Virus record (IMG/VR): IMGVR_UViG_3300008450_000101 | Location: 1 to 41,791 of that record | Length of the DNA stretch: 41,791 bases | Direction: 5' to 3' (one strand) | Origin: a virus | Shown here: positions 22,434 through 30,932 of the stretch, piece after piece | Layout: every line of letters starts with the position of its first letter | How positions within the stretch are numbered: the stretch's first letter is position 1 | Translations under genes and position numbers: made by a program | Notes under the pieces: generated by a model | What the model was told of the DNA's origin: nothing | The model's database searches: none | The model's input: the letters and a program-made list of their open reading frames with translations, nothing else

Positions 22434-23543
22434 GTGGATAATTCTTACACGTTCAAATATATCAGAAATGTTTCCGAGCAAGAGGGGACGATCCTTATTT
22501 ATAAGCAGATCGGAAACTCAATCGATCAATCAGGAAATATCGTTTATGGTGTAAACGGCTCTGATTTCGCGAATGAAATGGAGTACTTACAGCGCGTGTG
22601 CAGTAAGATCACAGTGCGCATAAACTCACCTGGCGGATCTGTCTTAGACGGGTACGCAATTGCGTCTTCAATATTACACAGTCAAAAGCCAGTTCATACC
22701 ATTGTTGATGGTGTTGCCGCAAGTACAGCAGGCTGGTGTGCGGCATGTGGATCTGAGCGCTCTATGGTTGATTACGGCTCTTTCATGATGCATAATTCAT
22801 CAGGAGCGGGAGATAAGGACATGCAGAACCTGATCGACACTTCAATCAACACTATCCTTTCAAATCGAAGCGGAAAGACACCGGAAGACATCACCAACAT
22901 GATGAAGAAAGAAACTTGGCTCAATGCTTCACAAGCTAAAGAGAACGGGTTGATTGACAATATTATCTCATCCGGAAAGAAATTCAAAACGCCCAAAAAC
23001 GCAACTGCCGAACAGTTGGCGTCAATATTCAACAAATCAATTAATAACCCAAACATGGAAAAAGTAGCAAAACTGCTTAATCTGGCTTCTGATGCTTCTG
23101 AAAAGGAAATTACCAGCGCCATTGACGCAAAGGACAGCAAAATCAAAGCACTCGAAACAGAATTAGAGGCGCTGAAAGCTGAGAACATCGCAAAAGAAAA
23201 CGCAGCTAAAGAAGCTGCTAAAACCAAAGCGGAAGCACTCGCAAATAAACTGGAAACAGAAAAGAAAATCACAGCCGATCAAAAAGCTGATGTGATCCAA
23301 ATGGCGATCGTGAACTACTCTTTTGTAGAATCCACATACTCCAAAATCGGCACGCCTTCAAACCAGGTTTCCACTAAGGTTTTCGACATCAAAAACGTAA
23401 AGACCGGAAGCAAAACAGAAGATCGTTCTGAATGGACAATCCGCGACTGGGAGAAAAAAGACCCTAAGGGCCTGGGAGAGATGCAAAACTCTACTCCGGA
23501 AGTGTACCAGGAATTATACGACAACTTTTATAAAAACAAATAA
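22434..23543 (+). CDS. Prohead protease (ClpP/S49-like) fused to scaffold
   Basis: 369 aa, GTG start. Residues 20-185 are a ClpP-type protease: INSPGGSVLDGYAIAS, catalytic Ser in VDGVAASTAGW, His in GSFMMHNSSG, and a later Asp. Residues about 208-310 are a Glu/Lys/Ala-rich coiled coil typical of scaffolding proteins, then a basic tail. Mu has the same fused plan (gene I with nested Z). It should cut scaffold and capsid during maturation. An internal ATG at 23,055 may make the scaffold alone. Confidence 0.9.
   Translation: MDNSYTFKYIRNVSEQEGTILIYKQIGNSIDQSGNIVYGVNGSDFANEMEYLQRVCSKITVRINSPGGSVLDGYAIASSILHSQKPVHTIVDGVAASTAGWCAACGSERSMVDYGSFMMHNSSGAGDKDMQNLIDTSINTILSNRSGKTPEDITNMMKKETWLNASQAKENGLIDNIISSGKKFKTPKNATAEQLASIFNKSINNPNMEKVAKLLNLASDASEKEITSAIDAKDSKIKALETELEALKAENIAKENAAKEAAKTKAEALANKLETEKKITADQKADVIQMAIVNYSFVESTYSKIGTPSNQVSTKVFDIKNVKTGSKTEDRSEWTIRDWEKKDPKGLGEMQNSTPEVYQELYDNFYKNK
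23055..23543 (+). CDS. Possible nested scaffold protein from internal start
   Basis: ATG at 23,055 (MEKVAKLLNLASDASEKE) lies exactly at the border between the protease domain and the coiled coil, in frame. A product of 162 aa would be a free scaffold, as for Mu Z and lambda Nu3. No strong ribosome binding site is visible, but the phage rarely has them. Inference from position. Confidence 0.4.
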   Translation: MEKVAKLLNLASDASEKEITSAIDAKDSKIKALETELEALKAENIAKENAAKEAAKTKAEALANKLETEKKITADQKADVIQMAIVNYSFVESTYSKIGTPSNQVSTKVFDIKNVKTGSKTEDRSEWTIRDWEKKDPKGLGEMQNSTPEVYQELYDNFYKNK

Positions 23544-23545
23544 CG

Positions 23546-23884
23546 ATGGGATTAATTAAAGGGCCTTTTGGCGCAACCGACGTAATTGCTCTGACGGCCA
23601 CAGGCACACAGGCAATTACAATCACTAACGAGCAAAACATCATTGACGGCGTGACCGTTCAGGCCACCGGTAACAGAACACTGAACCTTACAATCAGCTC
23701 TGAAATTAAAGCCGGTGCCATGCTTTACATTAAAGTAAAGGCAACTGGCACAGAGACTACTATCATGGGTACAGGTATGACAGGCCCAACCATCACCGGA
23801 GTGGCCGGGAAAACTCATACGGTTGCGTATTGGTACGATGGAATCACATTCAAACCATCCGGAACAGCCGTTCAAATCGACTAA
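23546..23884 (+). CDS. Head decoration protein candidate, 112 aa
   Basis: A beta-rich, Thr/Gly-rich protein (MGLIKGPFGATDVIALTATGTQAITITNEQ) placed between the protease-scaffold and the major capsid gene. That is the classical position and size of capsid cement proteins such as lambda gpD. No conserved residues decide the matter. It would stabilise the expanded head. Confidence 0.6.
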   Translation: MGLIKGPFGATDVIALTATGTQAITITNEQNIIDGVTVQATGNRTLNLTISSEIKAGAMLYIKVKATGTETTIMGTGMTGPTITGVAGKTHTVAYWYDGITFKPSGTAVQID

Positions 23885-23908
23885 AAACAATCAAATAAAA
23901 GCTATATC

Positions 23909-24829
23909 ATGGCATTACAACGCGAAGTCTGGGCAACAGACATACAAGAAAACCTATACGCAAACAACGCCTTCATGGTTAAGGCAACCGACCATTCAGC
24001 GTGGGTGAATTACAAAACAGTTCACGTGCCACAGGCTGGCGCAAACATGGCGGTAGTTAAAAACAGAAGCGTCCTTCCTGCGCAAATCACTGAGCGGACA
24101 GATACCGAATTGACCTACAACCTGAACGAGTACACGGCTGATCCAATCCTCATCCGAAACATCGACGAGTTGCAGTTATCGTATTCGAAGCGTATGTCTG
24201 TATTGAGTCAATATAACGACGTGTTGGGTGATACGATAGCAAACAACACGCTTTACGCTTGGGCGCCAAGTGGAGCGTCCCGTTTGATCCGTACAACCGG
24301 AACGGCAACTGCGGGAGTATTAGCACCTGGGGCAACAGGCAACAGGAATGCTTTAACATTAGCTGACATTGCAGCAGCCAAAGCAAAATTGGACGCTGAG
24401 AATGTGCCGGCCGATGGTCGTGTTATGATCATCCCTGCGGATATTTATAACACGAATTTACTGGCTATTCCAAACATCATCCAGTACTTCCAAAACGGGA
24501 CTGCGGTATTACCTAATGGTAACGTGCCTAAGTTGTTTGGTTTCGAAATCATCGTACGCTCAAGTGTGCTGGTTTACGACAACTCTGCAACCCCGGTTAT
24601 CAAAACAATCGGCGACAACGGTGTACCAACCACAACAGCAACATCTGACAACTTAGCCATCTTGTTTTACCATCCAAAATTTGTGGCGAAAGCAATGGGT
24701 GGAATTGAGGTGTTTTATGACGAAGACAAGCCGGAGTTCTTTGGATCACTGTTCTCTGCATTGGTAATGCATGGAGCTACCAAGATGCGCACGTCACAGA
24801 TTGGTGTTGGTGCAATCGTACAGGCTTAA
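23909..24829 (+). CDS. Major capsid protein, HK97-like fold
   Basis: 306 aa. Opening MALQREVWATDIQENLYANN and the middle VMIIPADIYNTNLLAIPNIIQ, then FGFEIIVRSSVLVY and LFYHPKFVAKAMGG, match the capsid family found in Bacteroidota myophages. It follows the protease and decoration genes, and an intrinsic terminator follows directly, as expected for the most abundant virion protein. No long N-terminal delta domain is seen, so scaffolding is supplied by the protease fusion. Confidence 0.88.
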   Translation: MALQREVWATDIQENLYANNAFMVKATDHSAWVNYKTVHVPQAGANMAVVKNRSVLPAQITERTDTELTYNLNEYTADPILIRNIDELQLSYSKRMSVLSQYNDVLGDTIANNTLYAWAPSGASRLIRTTGTATAGVLAPGATGNRNALTLADIAAAKAKLDAENVPADGRVMIIPADIYNTNLLAIPNIIQYFQNGTAVLPNGNVPKLFGFEIIVRSSVLVYDNSATPVIKTIGDNGVPTTTATSDNLAILFYHPKFVAKAMGGIEVFYDEDKPEFFGSLFSALVMHGATKMRTSQIGVGAIVQA

Positions 24830-24844
24830 TCAATATTAACTAAG

Positions 24845-24867
24845 AGCCGGTTAACCGCCGGCTTTTT
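24845..24867 (+). terminator. Intrinsic terminator after the major capsid gene
   Basis: AGCCGG (24,845-24,850) and CCGGCT (24,858-24,863), 7-nt loop, followed by TTTT. Partial read-through would feed the tail genes while keeping capsid mRNA abundant. Confidence 0.75.
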
Positions 24868-24881
24868 AATACCTATTTAAA

Positions 24882-25139
24882 ATGGAGTTAAGAAAAAAAG
24901 CGGAAGACGCCGCAAAAAACTATATCAATGACCCGGATATCGAAACGCTATGCGTGACATTCCCGGATCAGGCGGTTTACGTCAATAACGACATCCAGGT
25001 AATGCGCAAGCACTGCGCTGATCATAACCTCGAAATTATCGTGCTAAAAGGCGAAGAGTACGGGCCTAAATTGCCGAATGTAGATGAGAACCCAGTCGAA
25101 GTAAAAGAGAAAAAACCAAAAGGAACACCAAAAAAATAA
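24882..25139 (+). CDS. Small hypothetical protein, 85 aa, head-tail region
   Basis: A charged protein with a Lys/Glu-rich tail (EVKEKKPKGTPKK). The segment PDIETLCVTFPDQAVYVNND looks like a small strand-rich fold. It sits between the capsid gene and the sheath and shares its stop with the next start (TAATG). Possible head-completion or fill-in protein; unproven. Confidence 0.6.
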   Translation: MELRKKAEDAAKNYINDPDIETLCVTFPDQAVYVNNDIQVMRKHCADHNLEIIVLKGEEYGPKLPNVDENPVEVKEKKPKGTPKK

Positions 25140-26644
25140 TGGCAAACGACGTTATATTCATCAAAGCTCAAGGCGGCTTAGGCAGGCCATTGCCAGGAAC
25201 GGATTACATTTCCGGCTTGCTGTTTTATTCGGCATCCCTTCCCTCTGGCTTCACAACTACCGACAGGATTAAAACTGTTTTTAGTATTGAGGATGCCGAA
25301 GCCATCGGGATTACTGATGCGCACATTGGCGAAACCAAAGCAACCGGAACCATTACGGTAACCGGTGCCGGAACAGCAGGTGACACCATTGAGGTCAAGA
25401 TCACTACAGACACAGGAACAGTTTCATTAGGAACAGCCACAGTACCTGGATCTCCAACAACTACCACAGTTGCCTCTGCTATCGCAGCAGCTATCAACTC
25501 CGGAACATTGACGCATGGGTACACAGCTTCATCGGCATCAGCCGTTGTTACAGTTACGGTGCCAGCCGGAAACGGCTTAGCGGCAAACTCCTATGTTTTT
25601 GCCAATGTTATCACCGGGACAGCGACTACCACAAATTCAACGTTTTCAGGCGGCGTAGCTTCGGACATTGACATCTTATATTACCATGTTTCTGAGTATT
25701 TCAGAATTCAGCCTAAAGGCAAGCTGTATGTAGGCGTTTATGCGACTGCTGATGTCGGAACATTCGCAAGCATTACCCTTATGCAAAACTTTGCGCTTGG
25801 CGAGATTAAACAAATGGCAGTTTATCAAAAAACAACAGCCTTTGCGACCTCTCAGACAAACACCATTCAAGGCATTTGCACGGCATTAGAGGCTCTTCAT
25901 AAACCTTTGGTTGTTCTATATCAGGCAGATTTTTCAGGCGTGTCAGATTTAACGACATTGACGAATCTAAGGGTTTTAACTAACCCTCAGGTATCGGTAC
26001 TGATCGGCCAGGACGGTGCGAATATCGGTAAATCACTTTACAGGGCTACTAACAAATCCATCGGAATTGCTGGCGGAACTCTTGGGGCGGTTTCTTTGGC
26101 AGCAGTAAACGAGGACATTGCATGGGTTGGTAAGTTCCAAATGGCAAGCGCTGAACTTGATACACTTGCCTTTGCAAACGGACAGCTTTACACGGCGTTA
26201 TCGGATGGACTGATCAATAACCTCGATTTGTACGGATACGTATTCTTGAAAAAACATCTCGGAATTGCCGGATCTTATTTCGATGATAGCCACACGGCTG
26301 TTTCTCTGACATCAGACTACGCTTACATCGAGAACAACCGCACCATTTACAAGGCTATCCGTGACGTAAGAACGATCATGTTGCCAAACCTGGCGAGTCC
26401 CATTCTGGTAAATGCTGACGGTACACTGACGGAGGATGTAGTAGGTTATTACTCCTCGGAATGTGGTCGCGCTCTGGATGTCATGGTTAGAAACGGAGAA
26501 ATCAGTGCTTACAATGTGATCATTAATCCTGCTCAAAACGTCCTTTCTACTTCGATCCTGCAGATCACAATTCAAATTGTCCCGGTAGGAGTTGCAAGGA
26601 CGATCAAAATTAACATCGGTTACACCGTTTCAATATCTCAATAA
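25139..26644 (+). CDS. Contractile tail sheath protein (DUF2586-type)
   Basis: 501 aa. Both ends match the sheath fold: N-terminal VIFIKAQGGLGRPLPGTDYISGLLF and the C-terminal YAYIENNRTIYKAIRDVRTIMLPNLAS with the ISAYNVIINPAQN arm. Between about residues 62 and 175 is a Thr/Gly/Ala-rich beta domain (TGTITVTGAGTAGD...ITGTATTTNS) absent from the basic family; it probably faces outward. The sheath contracts to drive the tube through the envelope. Followed 2 bp later by the tube gene. Confidence 0.85.
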   Translation: MANDVIFIKAQGGLGRPLPGTDYISGLLFYSASLPSGFTTTDRIKTVFSIEDAEAIGITDAHIGETKATGTITVTGAGTAGDTIEVKITTDTGTVSLGTATVPGSPTTTTVASAIAAAINSGTLTHGYTASSASAVVTVTVPAGNGLAANSYVFANVITGTATTTNSTFSGGVASDIDILYYHVSEYFRIQPKGKLYVGVYATADVGTFASITLMQNFALGEIKQMAVYQKTTAFATSQTNTIQGICTALEALHKPLVVLYQADFSGVSDLTTLTNLRVLTNPQVSVLIGQDGANIGKSLYRATNKSIGIAGGTLGAVSLAAVNEDIAWVGKFQMASAELDTLAFANGQLYTALSDGLINNLDLYGYVFLKKHLGIAGSYFDDSHTAVSLTSDYAYIENNRTIYKAIRDVRTIMLPNLASPILVNADGTLTEDVVGYYSSECGRALDVMVRNGEISAYNVIINPAQNVLSTSILQITIQIVPVGVARTIKINIGYTVSISQ

Positions 26645-26645
26645 A

Positions 26646-27089
26646 ATGGCATACAACATACCGCCGTTAATCAACGGCAAATCATACGAGTGGGCAGATA
26701 TTAAAGTGAACATTTTGGGACAACCCATCACTGGCATTACCGCTATCATGTACGATGATAAACAGAACATGGTTAATGTCATGGGGGCAGGGCCTCGCCC
26801 GGTGTCTCGTGGATATGGGAATTTTGAGCCATCGGCTAAGATTACCCTACTCATGGAAGAAGTGGAAGCGCTAAGGACACTGGCAAGGACTATCAGCCCT
26901 TACGGCTCTATCCAGTCAATCCCGGAGTTTGACATTCAGGTGTTTTATTTAGATCCTGCCCTGACCATCAGGCAACACGTTTTAAGGAATGTTCGCTTTA
27001 TGAACAATCCGACAGATACTAAGTCCGGCGATACATCCATCCCGGTAGAGATCGAAATTCTGATCTCTCACGTAGAGTACAAACAATAA
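26646..27089 (+). CDS. Tail tube protein
   Basis: 147 aa from ATG 26,646 (MAYNIPPLINGKSYEWADIK). The compact beta fold with alternating hydrophobics, a GASI-like turn (VMGAGPRPVSRGYG) and a strand-rich C-terminus, plus the place directly after the sheath, mark it as the inner tube. The in-frame start at 26,592 would overlap the sheath gene and is less likely. It stacks as hexamers to form the channel. Confidence 0.82.
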   Translation: MAYNIPPLINGKSYEWADIKVNILGQPITGITAIMYDDKQNMVNVMGAGPRPVSRGYGNFEPSAKITLLMEEVEALRTLARTISPYGSIQSIPEFDIQVFYLDPALTIRQHVLRNVRFMNNPTDTKSGDTSIPVEIEILISHVEYKQ

Positions 27090-27114
27090 TTTATAAACCA
27101 ATCCCCTTTAGAAA

Positions 27115-27453
27115 ATGGAATTAAAAACAAAAGAACAGCTCGCATCAGATCGCGAAACTGCAAAACTACAGGATCCAACCTGTCGTGACTTTATCGTAAC
27201 ACTCGATACTGACGACGAAACAAAAACAGCAACTTTCTTTTTGCGCAAACCTGACAAGACTACCAGGTCAATGGTTGATAAGCTTGTAAACAAAGGCTTA
27301 TCTGAAAACGCGGTAAAGGCGTGTTTAAAAGCGCTATACCTTGGCGGTGACGATATTGCATGCCTAGACAAGTATGACGACGCAATGATCTCAGCCGAAG
27401 CGGGTGTCGTGGAGTTGCTTAAGGTTCAAGCCGCTATCATAAAAAAAAATTAG
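27115..27453 (+). CDS. Tail assembly chaperone, short form
   Basis: 112 aa. Placed between tube and tape measure, where phages encode a gpG/gpE-type chaperone. The sequence is helical with LRKPDKTTRSMVDKLVNKGLSE and ends at AAIIKKN just past a run of nine A. That run supports a -1 frameshift into a 58-codon extension. The short form should coat the tape measure before tube assembly. Confidence 0.8.
   Translation: MELKTKEQLASDRETAKLQDPTCRDFIVTLDTDDETKTATFFLRKPDKTTRSMVDKLVNKGLSENAVKACLKALYLGGDDIACLDKYDDAMISAEAGVVELLKVQAAIIKKN
27441..27447 (+). promoter_or_regulatory. Slippery heptamer A-AAA-AAA for -1 frameshift
   Basis: In the chaperone frame the codons are ATA, AAA, AAA, AAT, TAG. The heptamer 27,441-27,447 fits X-XXY-YYZ exactly. 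Two bases after the heptamer-containing A run, the -1 frame stays open to TAA at 27,621, while the zero frame ends at 27,453. Confidence 0.8.
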
Positions 27454-27623
27454 AAGAGTACACAAAGCTGATTGAGGCGGATGAGATGGCAAAGAATAAT
27501 GCGCTCATCCGCTTTTATCATAGGGAGAATCCGGAAGATCTATCTAACGAAGACTGGTGTTTGAGGGTGGCAGAACTTCAATTCGTCCTAAAATACACAG
27601 GTGTATTAGTACCAAAACAATAA
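27447..27623 (+). CDS. Tail assembly chaperone, -1 frameshift extension (T part)
   Basis: The -1 frame reads KLEEYTKLIEADEMAK and so on for 58 codons to VLVPKQ, without a usable start of its own. It ends 2 bp before the tape-measure ATG. Together with 111 codons of the zero frame it would give a 169-aa long form, the pattern of lambda gpGT and many contractile phages. NEDWCLRVAELQFVLKY is a helical pattern typical of T domains. Confidence 0.75.
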   Translation, partial: KLEEYTKLIEADEMAKNNALIRFYHRENPEDLSNEDWCLRVAELQFVLKYTGVLVPKQ

Positions 27624-27624
27624 C

Positions 27625-29049
27625 ATGGCAGCGCAGGGAAGCACGTTACAATATAGGCTAACGCTAAACAATAGCAATTTCAACAATAAGTTGAGGGAAT
27701 CTGCGGGAAATGTTGGCAAACTTGATTCGTTGTTTGGCAAGCTCGGCCAACGTCTTGCGGCCGCTTTTTCAGTCGGTAAAATTATTGAGTTTGGAAAAGC
27801 GGTGATTGAATCACTTAAAAATTACGAATACTTCACGGCCGCCATCCGCACCATGCTCAAGGGGGATGCGGATCAGGCCAGGGCATTGCAAGGACAGCTT
27901 GTTAACCTAGCCAAAACAACGCCGTTTGCACTAACAGAGGTTCAGGACGCGTCTAAGCAATTACTTGCTTATGGTTTTAAAGCCGGGGACTTAGTTCAGA
28001 CCATGCGAGACCTTGGAGACGTGAGTTCAGGTGTTGGCGCGCCATTAACAGACATCGCATATCTATATGGAACACTCAAGACGTCCGGCCGGGTTATGCA
28101 GGTGGATTTGCGGCAGTTTGCTGGCCGTGGTATTCCTATTTACGAAAGTCTTGCGAAAGTACTTAAAGTGAATCAAAAAGAGATAAACGCCATGGTTCAC
28201 GACGGGAAGATCGGATTTAAGGATGTTGAAAAAGCTTTCAAATCCATGACGCAGGAGGGAGGGCAGTTCTTCAATATGATGAACCAGCAATCGCAAACTG
28301 TTGGGGGCCGACTTTCAAATCTTGGTGATTCATGGGAGCAACTAAAAGTAAACATCGGGAAATCACAGACCGGCATCATCTCATCAACGGTTACCTGGGT
28401 AGGCCAAATGGTAGAATCTCTATCTAAAATATTTGAACAAGCCAACAGGATAGATGAAGCATTCGCAAAAGCCAAGCTATCATTTACGGGCTGGGAAAAG
28501 TTTTTAAACCTTGCTCAGCAATATGGAACAGCTATTAACGGAGACGGATGGGGAAGGGCAACCATGAGCGAAACTCAAAGGTTTGATCAATCTGTACAGG
28601 AAAATTTAGTGAACCCCGCAAGTCAAAGCTTAGGCGGAGCAAACAAGGCGAATATTGATGTGCACAAGGCTATTGCTGAAATTAATAAAAAGTATGCTTC
28701 CGGAGATCTTGATAAAAAGAATTACGAAAGGCAAAATGCTATTCTTAGAAACGCACAAGGAGTAATTGAAGGAAACATCAGGCTATTTAACTCGAAAGAA
28801 GGCCCCGGTGGAAAAAAAGGGGATGGAACAGAGCCAGGCGGCGCTACAGGATCTGCCAGCTCAATTGGTTCAGGTGTAGAAGTTACCGGTGCCAGGCCTC
28901 AGAACTTAACCATCAACGTTGATAAGCTCGTGGAAACATTGAACATAAATACAACCAACATTAAGGAGGGTATCGGAGAAATGACAGAGGGTGTTAAAAA
29001 AGCCCTGCTCGAATTACTCAACGATGCCAACCAAGCAGCATTTCAATAA
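27625..29049 (+). CDS. Tape measure protein
   Basis: 474 aa. N-terminal YRLTLNNSNFNNKLRESAGNVGKL and the conserved TPFALTEVQDASKQLLAYGF, QFAGRGIPIYESLAKVLK block are typical of the tape-measure N-terminal domain. Hydrophobic and amphipathic helices follow, then a Gly-rich linker (GPGGKKGDGTEPGGATG) and a coiled C-terminus. Its length sets tail length; 474 aa predicts a short tail of roughly 70 nm, which is inference from the usual 0.15 nm per residue. Confidence 0.9.
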   Translation: MAAQGSTLQYRLTLNNSNFNNKLRESAGNVGKLDSLFGKLGQRLAAAFSVGKIIEFGKAVIESLKNYEYFTAAIRTMLKGDADQARALQGQLVNLAKTTPFALTEVQDASKQLLAYGFKAGDLVQTMRDLGDVSSGVGAPLTDIAYLYGTLKTSGRVMQVDLRQFAGRGIPIYESLAKVLKVNQKEINAMVHDGKIGFKDVEKAFKSMTQEGGQFFNMMNQQSQTVGGRLSNLGDSWEQLKVNIGKSQTGIISSTVTWVGQMVESLSKIFEQANRIDEAFAKAKLSFTGWEKFLNLAQQYGTAINGDGWGRATMSETQRFDQSVQENLVNPASQSLGGANKANIDVHKAIAEINKKYASGDLDKKNYERQNAILRNAQGVIEGNIRLFNSKEGPGGKKGDGTEPGGATGSASSIGSGVEVTGARPQNLTINVDKLVETLNINTTNIKEGIGEMTEGVKKALLELLNDANQAAFQ

Positions 29050-29054
29050 AAGAT

Positions 29055-29252
29055 ATGAAACCATTGACAATAAACATAGAGTGCCTTGTGGAGAATTACA
29101 CATTAAAAGACACGGAAATTAAACCTGAATTAAGTGAGGCATTAACGGATATTATGATTCGCGCATTGTTTAGCTCAATGCAAAACGAAAGCCGAGAAAT
29201 AATTGTAAACATCGGTTCTATTATTAAAAATATCAGTATAGAAAATGGCTGA
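29055..29252 (+). CDS. Small baseplate-region protein, 65 aa
   Basis: A short protein (MKPLTINIECLVENYTLKDTEIK) with beta start and helical middle, between tape measure and a baseplate connector gene, overlapping the latter by 8 bp. No family recognised. Confidence 0.6.
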   Translation: MKPLTINIECLVENYTLKDTEIKPELSEALTDIMIRALFSSMQNESREIIVNIGSIIKNISIENG

Positions 29253-29898
29253 TTTCATCGTACCAAAACCGCAAACACCAGCGGCGCAAGCCCAGTTAAT
29301 TCTAAAAGGGGCTGGGCTTGCATTGGTTAAACCAAAGTTTTTCAACATCGATACAGCAAAGGCCCAAGACGAGACATTTGCCATTGAACAGGCGAAAATT
29401 GATTACTCTAAAACGCTATTCGGAACGCCTATTTTCGATGTTCTAAAGTTTGATTCCGCAAGCTACATTGACGATTCAGGAACAACCATAAACCTCGGTG
29501 GCTTGGATCTTGAAATTGCTTTGTTCGACATAAATATGCCCAGGAACATTGTAAGCACAAAGGTGAATGGAAGGAATGGAAAAGTGTTTGAATACATGTC
29601 GAATGACGATTACCAGGTTAACATCAAAGGGTGTTTGGTGAGTGATAACAATGGCGGGTCTCCTGAAAAGTTGATCCGAGACCTAAACCAGTACGCGATT
29701 GCCCCGATTTCATTGAAGGTTCAAAGCACTATTTTATCATACTTTGGAATTTTCACTATCGTCATCGTAACGCCAAAATTTACGCAGCGAGAAGGTATGC
29801 GTAATGTGTGGGACTACGAGTTGCAATGTGAAAGCGAAACCCCTTTCGAGATCAAATCTGCAAACAGCAACAATCGCAAAAGTGTACCATCTTTCTAA
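29245..29898 (+). CDS. Baseplate connector / DUF6046-like protein
   Basis: 217 aa. LILKGAGLALVKPKFFNIDTAK at the start and the later DYQVNIKGCLVSDNNGGSPEKLIRDLNQY resemble the DUF6046 group seen in Bacteroidota contractile phages, between tape measure and the hub. It probably binds the end of the tube or the spike. Name by similarity from memory; medium certainty. Confidence 0.65.
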   Translation: MADFIVPKPQTPAAQAQLILKGAGLALVKPKFFNIDTAKAQDETFAIEQAKIDYSKTLFGTPIFDVLKFDSASYIDDSGTTINLGGLDLEIALFDINMPRNIVSTKVNGRNGKVFEYMSNDDYQVNIKGCLVSDNNGGSPEKLIRDLNQYAIAPISLKVQSTILSYFGIFTIVIVTPKFTQREGMRNVWDYELQCESETPFEIKSANSNNRKSVPSF

Positions 29899-30932
29899 TG
29901 CTAAGGCCTAAGTTTAAAATAACATTCACCAAAAAGGACGGCACCGAGCTGGCCTTTAATTTCTGTACCGCCTTCGAGATACGGGAGGGGTACGAAGATT
30001 TGACGAACACCGCAAAAATCATTGTGCCTCAAAAACTATCCCTTGAAGGGGTCAGTTTATTTGCCGGGGCAAATCCCGTATTCCTCCGGGGCGACAAGGT
30101 GAAGATTGAGGGCGGCTACTTCCCCAATAGCAGGTTATTGTTCTCTGGGTACATTACCCGGGTAAACGCAAATATCCCGATCGAAATAGAATGTGAAGAT
30201 GCGGCATTCTTATTAAAGCAGACTAAGGTAAACTACCCGTCAAAAGTGGGGCTGATCGAGAGATCAAAAAAAGGGAAATTATTGAAGCATCCAAAAGTGA
30301 TACCGTTTAAGGTTTTTCTTGAGGAGCTGCTTGATTACATGCTGCCGGACATTCAGTTTAAGGTTATTGACAATATCAATCTAGGCAGCTTCCGGGCCAT
30401 TAACGCCACGCCGGCCCAGGTGCTTGATAAGCTGAAATCTGAGTATGGGTTATTCAGCTATTTTGTAGGAGATGTTTTAAATGTCGGGTTCGCAAATGAT
30501 GCGAGCCAGACCAACGAAGAGGAGTTCGTTATGGAACAGGTGGGAATAAACAGCAACGATCTTGAATATCGTATTGCGGATGAGATTAAAATAAAGGTAA
30601 AGGCCATCAGTATGATGCCTGATAACTCTAAAATTGAGGTTGAAAGCGGAGACCCAGACGGCGACCAGCGCACCCTTCATTACTACAACCTTAATAAAAC
30701 GGACTTGCAGGCAATAGCCGACAAGTGGGTAAAAGAGTATAAGTATTCCGGATTTGTCGGATCACTGGAAACATTCGGGGAACCTTATGTGACGCACGGC
30801 GACCGGGCCAAAATAACAAGCAAGAAATTGCCAGAACGTAATGGCACGTATCTTATAAAGGCAGTGAAAAGAACGCTTTCTGTAAGTGGTGGATATCGGC
30901 AATTTATTGATTTAGGAGTAAAAATAGCATGA
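29898..30932 (+). CDS. Baseplate hub protein (gpD / gp27-like)
   Basis: 344 aa. The sequence RLLFSGYITRVNANIPIEIECEDAAFLLKQT with a following DILPD-like segment and INATPAQVLDKL is the family pattern of phage late-control D / gp27-like hubs. The C-terminal YVTHGDRAKITSKKLPERNGTYLIKAVKRTLSVSGGYRQFI is also typical. It forms the central ring under the tube and holds the spike encoded next. Overlaps the spike gene by 4 bp. Confidence 0.82.
   Translation: MLRPKFKITFTKKDGTELAFNFCTAFEIREGYEDLTNTAKIIVPQKLSLEGVSLFAGANPVFLRGDKVKIEGGYFPNSRLLFSGYITRVNANIPIEIECEDAAFLLKQTKVNYPSKVGLIERSKKGKLLKHPKVIPFKVFLEELLDYMLPDIQFKVIDNINLGSFRAINATPAQVLDKLKSEYGLFSYFVGDVLNVGFANDASQTNEEEFVMEQVGINSNDLEYRIADEIKIKVKAISMMPDNSKIEVESGDPDGDQRTLHYYNLNKTDLQAIADKWVKEYKYSGFVGSLETFGEPYVTHGDRAKITSKKLPERNGTYLIKAVKRTLSVSGGYRQFIDLGVKIA

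Noticed and set aside
25225-25524. Reverse-strand frame opposite the sheath
   Set aside because: Arises from the repetitive Thr/Gly codons of the sheath insertion; Val/Pro/Ala-rich shadow.
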